A DNA stretch of 64,000 nt from Terebella lapidaria. Taxonomy: Eukaryota; Annelida; Polychaeta; Terebellida; Terebellidae. Shown here in pieces: positions 21,081 through 32,768 of the stretch; positions within the stretch are counted from its first letter, which is position 1; the number at the start of each line of letters is the position of its first letter. The stretch covers positions 7,661,001 through 7,725,000 of the forward strand of contig OX424563.1 in assembly GCA_949152475.1 (NCBI GenBank), read 5' to 3'. The position numbers and the translations under genes are program-made. The notes under the pieces were generated by a model that was not told the DNA's origin, did no database searches, and worked only from the letters and a program-made list of their open reading frames with translations.

Positions 21081-21329
21081 AAATATTACCGGCGTTCTTA
21101 CCGGCGCATATGATTCTGATATATTACCGGCGTTCTTGTTATCTTGTTGCTATATCTTGTTGCTTGACTCAGCCCGATAATTAAGGAGGTATTGTAAGGA
21201 AGCGGCTCGACTGTAGACTCCCCACGTGATATCAATAAGCGTCAAGAATAAAAAACTTCCTATTTTGAAGTTCACAATATAATCTATATATCTACGAGTG
21301 TTTTGTCTGCATAGGTCAATTTACATATT

Positions 21330-21730
21330 TCAGGTTGGACATGATCTTGATTACCCCTCAATGTAATCTTAAATCAAGTTGAAGGTTACCAAGAATACAT
21401 GCCACTTATCACTCCCTATATACAAACTAAGTTCCACTTGCGATCGTTTTGTATGCAGATGTCAATCACATTTTATCTTGAACTTGACCTTGGGATTAGG
21501 ATGACTTCAAGGTCACCGAAAGATGTGCCATATGAATGTCTAAATACTCATAATACAAACCTTAGTTCTTTCTGCAGTCGTTTCATATGCAAAGTCCATT
21601 GACACATTTCAGTTTGGATAGGACCTTGAGAATACCACTCGAGGTCATGTGGGGTCAAGTTCAAGATCACCGAAAGATGTGCTATATATGACTTCCTATA
21701 ATGCTCATAATACACACCATGCTGTATCTA
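21330..21730 (+). repeat. Three degenerate tandem units related to the AGGTCA-rich family
   Basis: Three diverged units of about 130-150 bases. Each contains a CTTGA...GGTCA or GATCACC block, the phrase ACCGAAAGATGTGC (twice exact) and a CATAATACA block. The wording resembles the internal units of the E-family elements further right (TATATGACTTCCTAT, CATAATAC), so this is probably an older relative. Confidence 0.5.
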
Positions 21731-21899
21731 AAGACCAGTTTGTGCATACCAGGCCTATGGGCAATTCGATTTCCATCGTTAGACATTTCATGGAAAATTC
21801 ACTGAACAGACCTTTAGGAAAACGACCATCAGAGTCCAAAATTGGCTGTGATACGTCAAAAGTGGCCATTTAAAAGCAGTACGAAAACACTAAAAAAAA

Positions 21900-24800
21900 A
21901 CCTCCCTAATATTCTTTTTAGTATTTTGGTACAGATTTTCAAAATTAAATGTGATCATAATTAAATGTGATCAAACGGTTAACCGCCCATGTTGTCGAAT
22001 CCCGCCCTATTCTGGCATTAAGTAATTGGGATTTATTCCTGTTTAATTAGGTTTTCCCTCCTGGAGGTGCTTATCAAACTGGAAATTTGTCTCCAAGCGT
22101 GAAGCTGTACAAAAGCACTCGCAATATTTTCGGGGTATTAGACATGAATAAATCCTGACTGAAATGTTTGGGTTATATTACTGGGTATTAGACATGAATA
22201 AATCCTGAAATATTTTTCAGGAACTACATGTACTTTTATTTTTTCTCTGATGTCTACATGGTGTTGTCGAATTTATGTTACCTAATAAAGTAATAGTTTG
22301 AATAGTAATATGCTCAAAATAAGAATAATGCGTAGTTATAAGTTAGTTATGTCATATATTTTATTGTATTTTTTTTCGAATGGATGTGTGCCTATATGGA
22401 AAGAATTCTGATTTGATTCACTGGATATGCACGTATCTCTCCACAATTTGTTGCTGAGTATTTTAACATAGAAAGGCACAAAGGCATCGAGTACCCGTGA
22501 GTGCACTACAGATGGCCATTGTCTGCAGAGATGACGCCAGTGACCGGTGGCAGGTGTCCAGCTTTCAGTGTAAAAGATCTTGTGTCAGGATAATTTGTTC
22601 TTGCATTTTTTCCAGTAAATCAATCATAATGTAAATTATATACAGTTTTTTATCGCCAGATGCATCAACATGCACACGTGGTGATATCAACGATCCTGCA
22701 CATTATGTGTAAGGTTGTTGTATAATGATATGAGGAAGTCATCAAGTGCTCTCAGCATACTGATATTCGTCTAGAGAGGTAACAAACGCCTACTTGGTTA
22801 TGTCTTGACACTTGCCACGTTAGGTTTATTGTTCAGCTCAATTATATGATTCATGATTGATTCGCAGCACATCGCTTATGAGACATAACTAACTAATATT
22901 ATAAGTTATCATGGTCTTCAGGCCCCAAATAATATATTTTCTATACGCAATATGTGCGACATTTAGGAGCCGCCATTTCGGGAATACCTTTCTTTAGAAA
23001 TATCTCTACTGAGCATCTACAATTATTGAATTATCTAAACCATATATTTTTGACATTAGAGCGTTGGGGGCGAAGCCCCCAACCCTCTACATGTCTATGT
23101 GCTGACTTTTTCATGGAGGTTTCATGCCAACCTATCGACCCACGTTTTGACATGTAAACGTTTAGATACCTACTTCAAATGAGGATTTTCTTTGTCCTTG
23201 ACATAAAATCTCTCGAATTGATGGGAAACTTTGACTATTCCACAGATATATGAGGCATGAATCGATGTGCTAGGTTTGAGAAAATAACGTAAATGTTCAA
23301 ATTATCTAGAAACGTCCCAAAATGGCGGAGCCGATGGAAATTGACGTTCCCAGAATGCAAAGCAAATTTTACCACAATGACGCGTATTTTGAAACACAAT
23401 TTCTGTTCAGCAATTCGTGTATGCATACATGTATGTGTTCATTGTGGGCATCTGCGTGTGGACTTTTTTGGCGTTATGAAGTAAACACAGCGATTCGTCT
23501 GCGATGCCACGGCTACATTTACCGTAATTTGACGTATTTTATAACAATGACAATTAAGCTGGTGTTCTGTGCTGGATTGCGAAGTCTTTTTATTCTTAAC
23601 TGGTATTTTAATTTGCCCAGTGAAGGCATGTGTTAGGCTATATCTGATGTTATCAGATGCAGATATTCCTCATAGTTTCCAATGTTTTGAGGATATTTTA
23701 ATGAGGTTCCATATCATTTTAGCAGGCATATCTGTTCCATTGATCGATTTTAAAATAAATGTTTACTTATTAGTAATATGAATGAAGTAGGACATGTTTT
23801 TCATCCTAGTATACGGAAATGAATTGGAATCACATAGGGGATGAAATTATGGCTTCTTCTTTCTTTTGGGGGGGGGGGGTAGGCCTAACGTTGTGTAAGA
23901 TATCTTCAGCTGTCGTGGTGCTGATGATGTACTCGTTATGATCGAGTCATACCCTCTCGATTGGAATAGAACCCTCTGGGCGCTTGACGCGTACGGTCTG
24001 GAGTGGCTTGTACTCACTGTGGCGGAGCTTGCCCATACGTGAGATTTTTACCGGAAATTGCCCTTGATTTTACCCGGGAAGCCCACGATTCTCACCAGGA
24101 AGCCCGTGACTCTTTCCTGGAGGTAAATTCAATAAGCAGGTACGTTTTGAACATGGAGAAGAAAAAGTGATTACCGATGTTTCAATGATAAATGTGGTCA
24201 AATAGTTAGATAAATGGTTGTTGGTGGTATTGCGAAGAGAACTGAAGTTGAGCAGTAGTTCATAATGATACAACTGTTATTTGAACGGCAAATTCGGTGA
24301 AGGCTGGAAATATTCCGAATTGTTGAATAATTACTGCATATTTTCGCTCACTAATATGCACATCCCTTCGTCAGTAGGTATATAATAATTGCATCACAAG
24401 AAACCAAACTGGATGGTATTTATTGCAACGTTCAAGCTAGTGAAATGAAACCAGAAGCCCCTGATTTTTTCCGGCTCTTTTAGGGGTGCGCAGGATTTTC
24501 ACCGAAGCGCCCAGGATTTTCACCGGTGAATATCAAACATTTTCCCATCACTGCTTATAAGATGCTGCCGTTTTAAACATGTTAACGTGTAAAATCAAAC
24601 GCAAACGTTATTGTAATATGGCAGAGAGTTGTTACGTACGAGTAGCATATTTAATTTACATTGTATATGGCGGTTTTCACGCTTAAGAAATTTTGCTGCG
24701 AATTTTAAAGATGATCTGTATTTTTTAAATATTGGTCACAGTTTTTTTTATCTTGTTATTCTGTGATTAGGAATCGATCAAATATATACTACAAACAGTC

Positions 24801-25300
24801 TGTTTGTCACTGGTAGATAATTATCCATTATTTTGAATAATGTTTGTACATGCATCATATAGCGAACAGAATGACAAAGTGGCTCAGTCGCAATGTTGTG
24901 GGGCGTGTGTAGGGCCAGAAATGGATATGATATGCATTAAATAAACTGAAGTACATGTTTCGAGTAACTTCTGCACTATCAATTTGAAAGTGCACTTTAA
25001 ATTATCTCTTGTCCATCCAAGACGGACATGTTCCCCCCAAAAAGTAATATAACATTCTATTATAAAAAAAAAATAGGTTCTGCTTCAATATCGTAGGAAC
25101 AACACGAAAAATTTTGGCACCATTGTCAAATACTTTATGCAAACACCAGTTTTTATTGTTTTTTATGATATTTTGACGGATGGAAAAAAAATGCAAATGT
25201 TACGTGTTTTTTTGTCCGCCCAAGTTTTGTAACGATCGCAGCGTATGTTTTATCTTTGATTACGTTACTAATTTTGGCAAACAAGTGTTTCTTTACGGCT
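21900..25300. other. AT-rich non-coding stretch
   Basis: No convincing gene. Small structures: a 50-bp tandem duplication around GGTATTAGACATGAATAAAT (about 22133-22208), a perfect hairpin GTTGGGGGC-GAA-GCCCCCAAC (23063-23083), a G run (23868-23879), and CCGG-type degenerate repeats near 24040-24130 and 24450-24540. A frame starting ATGGCGGAGCC at 23322 has a good start context but no supporting domain or splice partner. Confidence 0.4.
24040..24540 (-). repeat. Degenerate CCGG/AAAATC/GGGC short repeats
   Basis: On the - strand two clusters (about 24040-24130 and 24450-24540) consist of 20-27-base units of the form CCGG-A/T-AAAATC-x-GGGC. The same units occur on the + strand in each X segment at about 29070-29370, 35390-35700 and 41725-42035. 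Confidence 0.5.
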
Positions 25301-25308
25301 CCCAGCTG

Positions 25309-25419
25309 ATGGCCACCGATCAAGCTGGTGATGACGACAACCAGAGGAGGAATATGGACGAAAATACCAAAATGGTGATCCAGCAGACAAGTTTTCGGTT
25401 GAGGGCAAAGTTAACCATA
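25309..25419 (+). CDS. Candidate first coding exon of an unknown gene
   Basis: ATGGCCACCGATCAAGC opens a 37-codon frame reading MATDQAGDDDNQRRNMDENT and so on. It ends at a good donor, ATA|GTAAGA, in phase 0. The hydrophilic, codon-like sequence stands out from the AT-rich surroundings. I found no partner exon downstream: the next 20 kb are repeats, and the EVC2-like gene beyond runs the other way. It could be a chance frame. Confidence 0.25.
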
Positions 25420-25828
25420 GTAAGACATGTTTGCCTGGGATCGCGGGTCCGAAAATAACGTCTGTTATCATCTACGATGCACATTTCTCGAGATATGAAG
25501 GGGGACTCAATGATAACTCAGCAAAAATGTTGGTAATGTGATGCATCGATCCCAAAATTAATAGGGTTGTTCCCTATAATAAACCTTTATGCAAACTTTC
25601 ATATCCAATGCCTGAAGATTTCTTGAATTATGACTTTGAAACAAAGTCCAGAGATTAACCTTGAATCCATCTTCATGAACCCCAGAGCCAGGCACGAACA
25701 ATAATGGGTCATGTGCTTTATAATATACTGTACGAATGCAGGGAATGGAGAAAATATTATCCATATCCATTCAGGCATGCACGATTTATCGATCGCAAAC
25801 CCAGAACGATTGAAGGTAAAAGAAAAAA

Positions 25829-26902
25829 TTAGCCCAAAGGCTAAGATAGGTTACCGGACAATTTTGGTTTGGCCATGGCAGCATATGCAGGTAACAGACC
25901 TTGAGATTTACCAATCAAGGTCATCCGTGTGAACTTCGGTGTCACCATTACATTATATTAGGCAGGTAACAGACCTTGAGATTTACCAATCAAGGTCATC
26001 CGTGTGAACTTCGATGTCACCATTACATTATATTATACATGTATGTGTGCGGTATTTGATATTCTATATGTTCATAATACAAAGATATATCTGGGTGGAA
26101 TCGTTTAGGCCGCTCAGGTCAATTTACACATTCCGAGTCAGACATTTGGCACTCAAGGTCATCTGATGTCAAGTTCAAGGTCACCATTAGTTGTGCCATA
26201 TATGTCTTCCTATATGTTCACACTGCAAACATGAACTCTATCTGCAAGCATTTAATCTATAGAAGCAAATCTGGGCATTTTTTGACCCCAAAATGGCTGT
26301 TTTGACCTTTCAAGGTCATCAAAGGTCAAATTCAAGGTCACCACACAAGTTGCCATATATGACTTCCCATTTGAAAGTGCCAATTTCTAAGCTCTATCTT
26401 CAAGCGTTCTATGAGTACAGTCCGGACAGCTCCCATTATGAAGGAAAAAAGTGCCGAAAATTTTATGTCCAAAATTTTTTTCAAAGGGTGAAAATTTTTT
26501 TCTGCTCTAGAAATGGCCCAGAATGGATAGTAATGCGATTTGGGGCGAAAAAAAAATTTTTCGCCGACCCGCCAAAAATTCAAAATGGCCGCCACACGTA
26601 GACCAGCGAATTTAGGGCAACCAAACTTATACACGTCACAGAGGTATATAAGAGGAATCTTTTCAAACAGAAATCTCAAAACTGATCAGACAGTTTCTGA
26701 GAAAATACAGATCAGGTTCAAATTTAAGCATTTTTCGACCCAAAAATGGCTGTTTTGACCTTTCAAGGTCATCCAAGGTCAAATTCAAGGTCACCACACA
26801 AGTCGCCATATATGACTTTCCATTTGAAAGTGCCAATTTCTAAGCTCTATCTTCAAGCGTTCTATGAGTACAGTCCGGACAGCTCCCATTATGAAGGAAA
26901 TA
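25829..26902 (+). mobile_element. E-family element E1a, truncated
   Basis: Begins with the family 5' end: a small hairpin TTAGCC-CAAA-GGCTAA, then GGTTACCGGACA. It contains a 75-bp tandem duplication (about 25887-26035) starting GCAGGTAACAGACC and one AGGTCA-rich module. It is interrupted where a second 5' end (E1b) begins, so its own 3' end is missing. No coding capacity. Confidence 0.75.
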
Positions 26903-28586
26903 TTAGCCCAAAGGCTAAGATAGGTTACCGGACAATTTTGGTTTGGCCATGGCAGCATTGGCAGGTAACTGACCTTTTACCAATCAAGGTTCGCACTGTA
27001 AACATATGACCTTGGGATTTACCAATCAAGGTCATCCGTATGAACTTCGATGTTACCATTACATGTATGTGTGCGGCATTTGATATTCTATACGTTGGGT
27101 GGAATCGTTTAGGCCGCTCAGGTCAATTTACACATTCCAAGTCAGACATTTGGCACTCAAGGTCATCTGACGTCAAGTTCAAGGTCATCATTAGTTGTGC
27201 CATATATGTCTTCCTATATGTTCATAATGCAAACATGAGCTCTATCTGCAAACATTTCATCTATAGAGGCAAATCTGGGCATTTTTTGACCCCAAAATGG
27301 CTGTTTTGACCTTTCAAGGTCATCCAAGGTCAAATTCAAGGTCACCACACAAGTCACTATATATGACTTCCCATTTGAAAATGCCAATTTCTAAGCTCTA
27401 TCTTCAAGCGTTCTATGAGTACAGTCCTGACAGCTCCCATTATGAAGGAAAAAAGTGCAGAAAATTTTCTAAGTCCAAATTTTTTTCAAAGGGTCAAAAA
27501 AGTTTTTTGCCTAGAAATGGCCCAAAATGGATAGTAATGCGATTTGGGGCGAAAAAATTTTTTTTCGCCGACTCTTCGAAAATTCAAAATGGCCGCCACA
27601 CGGAGATCGGCGATTCAAGGGCAACAAAAGTCATACACGTCACAGAGGTATATAAGAGGAATCTTTTTAAGCAAAAATCTCAAAACTGATCAGACAGTTT
27701 TTGAGAAAATACAGACCAGGTTCAAAATTGAGCATTCTTCGACCCAAAAATGACTGTTTTGACCTTTCAAGGTCATCAATGGTCAAATTCAAGGTCACCA
27801 CACAAGTCGCCATATATGACTTCCCATTTGAAAGTGCCAATTTCTAAGCTCTATCTTCAAGCGTTCTATGAGTACAGTCCGGACAGCTGCCATTATGAAG
27901 GAAAAAAGTGCAGAAAATTTTCTAAGTCCAAAATTTTTTTCAAAGGGTGAAAATTTTTTTTTGCCCTAGAAATGACCCAAAATGGATAGTAATGCGATTT
28001 GGGGCGAAAAAAATTTTTTTCGCCGACTCTTCAAAAATTCAAAATGGTCGCCACACGGAGATCGGCGATTCAAGGGCAACAAAACTCATACACGTCACAG
28101 AGGTATATAAGAGGAATCTTTTTCAGCAAAAATCTCAAAACTGATCAGACAGTTTTTGAGAAAATACAGACCAGGTTCAAAATTGAGCATTTTAGTAATG
28201 CGATTTGGGGTGGAAAATTTTTTTTTCGCCGACCCGCCAAAAATTCAAAATGGCCGCCACACAGAAACCGGCAAATTTAGGGCAACGAAACTTATACATA
28301 TCACAGAGGTATATGAGAGGAATCTTTTGAAACCAAAAACTCAAAACTGATCAGACAGTTTTTGAGAAAATGGCCGTCAAAGTCCAAAATTGAGCGTTTT
28401 TCGACAAAAACGGCTGCCATTTTGAAAAAAATGCGAAAATCAAAAAACAAAAAAATACTTCCTTCTCAAAATATTTTTAGGCATTTTTCTGCAAAATTTC
28501 AGAAAGATTCGATCGTTAACTTTAAAGATAAAAATGTTAACGCCGGACGGACGGACGGACGCAACGCCATGCCAATAGGTTATCGG
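26903..28586 (+). mobile_element. E-family element E1b
   Basis: A second copy with the complete 5' end and internal modules of about 450 bp. It has one module fewer than E2 or E3. It ends at GGTTATCGG without the usual terminal hairpin, joined directly to X1. It is the left border of the tandem array. Confidence 0.75.
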
Positions 28587-30036
28587 CAAATCTCAACAAA
28601 TCTCACTGCGAACAGATCTTTTGAAGAGACTTTTGTCAGATCCTTCAACTTTCATTGTCTTCTTTGCTGGGCTGTGAAGGAGCATGGGAGGAGTGCTTCT
28701 CACATCATCTCAATCTCAACAAATCTCACTGCGAACAGATCTTTTGAAGAGACTTTTGTCAGATCCTTCAACTTTCATTGTCTTCTTTGCTGGGCTGTGA
28801 AGGAGCATGGGAGGAGTGCTTCTCACATCATCACCGTCAAAGTCAAAATGTATAGACCTGTACTTGGTAAACCCATTCATCCTTGTGCCTTTCGATACAG
28901 TGTTGAATGGTCTTCTCGGCATCTTCATATTTGGCCTTGCAGTGGTAACAGCGATAATGGACGTCATGTAAAAATACATGACATTAATCAATTAGTCACG
29001 TGTGAGTTATTTCATGAAGTTATAACATTTTTACACGTGTTTTTATACACAAGGACTACCGGAAAGAATCATGGGCCCTGTTTAAAACGCCGGAAAAAAT
29101 CCTGGACACCCAGGTAAAAATCATGGGCTTTTGATAAAAATGGAAAACAGGCACTGCACAATGTATCTACATCAGAATAAATTTTTCGATGTACACAGTT
29201 AAATGTTTGTTTCAATGCATCTATCAAATAGACATATTGAATGAGCAATACATATTTACCATGCCTATAAACCAGTGTGCTGTGTACCACCGGAAAGAAT
29301 CGCTGGCATCCCGGGGAAAATCAAGGGCAATTTCCGGTAAAAATCCCCTCACCCATGGGCAAGCTCCTCCCCAGTGGTACTGGAACATCGCTTCATCGTC
29401 AGTGAAAACAGAATCTGTCATTCTAGCGTTTACCATCACGCCAGAAAGAAGACAATTCGACCCGCCATGTACAATGCAAGCAAGGAAACCACTGTACTAG
29501 ATCAGTACAGCACAGAGAATAGAGTCCAGGTCCCCGTAGGTGCCTCAAGTTTGGATCTGTGAAGTATTAAGTCAGGGCGTCAGCGCATCTTCACGTAAAT
29601 GCTATCTGCGCAGCACGGGTTGAAGGAGCATTAAATGTTGCCCCCCCCCCACCTTGAAACAAATAAATCAGTGTTGTTATCATGTTCATTTATTTTTTTG
29701 GTGTGTATATAAAATTGTATTGATGTCAACATTGGATTTGTTCTTGATATTGGGAACATACAAATCACTTATTTGTGGGTTGTTCGGTCAAAAGACCAAG
29801 TTTTTCATTTTGGTCACGTCTCTGTGTTATAGTATATACAACAATTGAGATGGGTAGAATTGACTTTCAAACCACCTGTACCTAATTGATAAAAATATAT
29901 ACGTTTTTATTACATACAAATAAACGGGAAGAAATTGTATTCCAAAGATTATATTCACAAACATTCACAACAATTATGTAAAAACTATGAAAAATCTAGA
30001 ATACACCATTTACATCACCTGAGGCAAAAACATTAG

Positions 30037-30161
30037 TACAGTGGTCCCTGTAAGACTTTCTGTTATTTCACAATATTTTTTTCAGCAAGCAGATTGTTTC
30101 TCTGTGAGGCGTGACTATTATTTTCCAAACACTTGAGTCTTGTCGCACAGAGACCACTGTA
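30037..30161. mobile_element. 125-bp MITE-like element with TACAGTGGTC ends
   Basis: Terminal inverted repeats TACAGTGGTCCCTGT (30037-30051) and its complement with one mismatch (30147-30161), flanked by TA. The CAGTGGTCC end and TA target suggest a non-autonomous Tc1/mariner-type element. Copies sit at matching places in X2 (about 36367-36491) and X3 (about 42707-42831). Confidence 0.55.
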
Positions 30162-31558
30162 TTAAACAATATAACAAATTATATGGACAAAATTTATCGT
30201 ACATTTACCCATCATTCTCTGACATTTATATATACATGCTATGTTTTCAAACTAAAGCAATCAATCTGATATGATTGCATATCAAGTACTGGGCAATAGT
30301 CAAAATTATAAAACTACATGGAAGCTTCACAAGAGACAATCTACAAAATCAGAAACTCAGTCAAACCTGATCAGATCACTAAGCAACATGGACAGGAACA
30401 AAAGTACGGGTAAGAATTTGGTGTGGTGAGTCCTTTGTCAATCACTCTTTGGTACCAATGCAATGAAATGATATGAATCGCTTTATGTGGCTCAAAACAC
30501 ATTTTCATTTTACTTGTGCTTTAATGACTTTAGTTATAAGTCAATTTATCAGTCGGTTTATCGAGATACTAACTTGATTTATTGAAATAATTACTTGAAA
30601 AATTTAGTTAAAAAATAATATAGTCATGTGGCTTTAAAACGCTTTTGTAGGACAGACTGAGTATATATATGTGTATATACTATACAAAAGCTGAATATAT
30701 ACATGTAAAATAAAAAATCAGTCTTGAGCATCGAAGAGCTCATAAAGAATTAACATGTGTGGCCAATTCTGCAAAAAAACTCATCACGCCCAAGTGTCTA
30801 AATGCAACTATACTAGCTAGAAATAGTCAATAATGTCATTGTTTCTGAAACGCATCACACAGCCTCTGGACAAGATGAAAATTACTCGGTACCTGAATTT
30901 CTGACCATGATCTTCACTGGTGAATATTAATGCAAAAACACAATAAATTTACAGAACAATTACATCTTGTTCAATATCACAGTCTTATGACATATATGTT
31001 TACTGTACATAAACATCAGTAAAATGTTGACGAGTATATACAATAGTACCATAAAATGGGGAAATATTAAATATAATATTACAAAATATACATGTAACTG
31101 TATGAATAACCAAGATGAATAAACTACAAAAACACGACTAAAGACTGAAACAAAAATATATACAAACTTCAACAATTAAAAAACTAAACGTTAAGTCCAA
31201 ACACAGATTTGAGCTAACAATGTTTGTTTGCGTATAGAGTATTCTTGTTTGTACGAGTACATGGCTTTGATATTGAAGTGATGTTTTCCCAGAGTTAACA
31301 ATCTCATGAAATCTCTAATTTCATATATTGTAAATAAATCACATCTTTTGGATCTTTATGACAGCATCAGCTGAACGGGTGGATATCATCTAGTCCTGAC
31401 ATTACTCTGTATTATGAGTAATTCAAGTATTTGGAATAGAATGTATTTTACAGTATTCCAATCACAATCTCAGACAATTGTTTAGTTCAGTATGATATTG
31501 AAAACCACAGCACACTTATGGCACATATGTTTGCCCGCACGCATTCGTGCAGAGCCTC

Positions 31559-31701
31559 TCAATAATCATAATCGTAGCCACCACGTGCACTGGAAGGCCG
31601 TGATGACCTGGTCCGTGGTCGGTGGTCCACTTCATCGTAACCGTCATCGTATGTGTCGTTGTCGTACTCGTTATAGCGAACACTTTTCTTCTTGCGGGAA
31701 G
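31559..31701 (-). CDS. EVC2-like terminal exon, copy 1 (distal)
   Basis: Acceptor TTCCCCAG, then a phase-1 exon encoding SRKKKSVRYNEYDNDTYDDG, a Tyr/Asp/Arg-rich tail, ending GGYDYDY and TGA. The peptide is the same as in copies 2 and 3. It lies farthest downstream from the rest of the gene, so it would only be used if the two nearer copies were skipped. Confidence 0.6.
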
Positions 31702-32768
31702 CTGGGGAACAGAACAGGATATGCCTTTATTACGTCATGTCAGATCATAGTTTTTCAGCTCAATACTTGGCAGGATATTCCTTATATTTCATCCTATCGA
31801 TATTTTTCATATTTTTTTACGATTTTACAGGTACATACAATTTATTAAAAAGTACAGGAATTCTGAATTCAACCATTTTCCTCAACAGTTTTATTATTAA
31901 CTAGTATAAGATGCCTGCAATATTATAGACGGTAGTAGACTACATTTACTTTTGGACTATCAACTGAAACAGAATGTTTTGATTAATGCAGATTTGATGA
32001 ATGATAATGGGGCTACAATTGAAGGAACCATAACTTAGACCATTTTAAGCCCTTTGTAAACAGACTAACATTCCACTTGATCGTGTGCAGTTGAGTTGCT
32101 GCTGGCAGTAGGTAACTGATTTAGATATATATATAATAAAACATAATTATGACCATTCTGAGCTAGATAATCAACTTCAAATTCAGGGTACTCAATTATT
32201 TATATCATATATTTGATATAATTTCAATTACACAAACATACTACCTGTAACCGGTACCAGAGTGAATTTTATTAAGATATCTCTCTACATTGTTATATCA
32301 ACATAGTAGTAACTGGTAAATGTGGTTTTGAAATTAAATATACCTGACTAGAATATCAATAAATGTTTAACTGTAGTTTGCACAACACAAAAAAAAACAC
32401 ACACACATACACAATGTGAGAAAAAGACATGAAAAAACAAACAAACAAAAACTCACAAAAAACATTGCACATTATATTAGGTTCACACTCCACAAACATA
32501 TAAACGGTTAACATGGGTTAATTGGTATAATTTTCCAAACAAGAGCACACTCACTGCAATATTTATTGGTCTGAAAAATACAGAAAATTGAAAATTTGTG
32601 ATGTGAACTTCCGTGATGCAGCACACTGTATTTACAATCACGTCTGTGAGAACTGCAAGCAAGAATCTTTTTCAGAAAACTGTTAAATTGTTGGTAATGT
32701 TCTCACAACAAAATCCGCAGAAATATTCAAGCTAACCCTCCCTAATTTATATGACTTCAGCATGAAAA

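Larger units (their letters stand above)
28587..32768. repeat. Tandem array segment X1
   Basis: First of three near-identical 4.2-kb segments lying between E-family copies. It differs at its left edge: the first roughly 110 bases seen in X2 and X3 are absent, and a 123-bp block is duplicated in tandem (28591-28713 and 28714-28836). It includes the distal copy of the EVC2-like terminal exon (31559-31701), a small terminal-inverted-repeat element (30037-30161) and CCGG repeats. The rest is AT-rich with no recognised gene. Confidence 0.85.

Noticed and set aside
23322-23636. MAEPMEIDVPRMQ... frame with good start context
   Set aside because: Only the first 25 or so residues look protein-like, no clear donor follows, and no partner exon was found.
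26293-28350. Recurring + strand frames (MAVLTFQGHPRSNSRSPHK and similar) in every E-family module
   Set aside because: They translate AGGTCA-rich repeat DNA, change frame freely between copies and have no domain. Their recurrence reflects the repeat, not a protein family.
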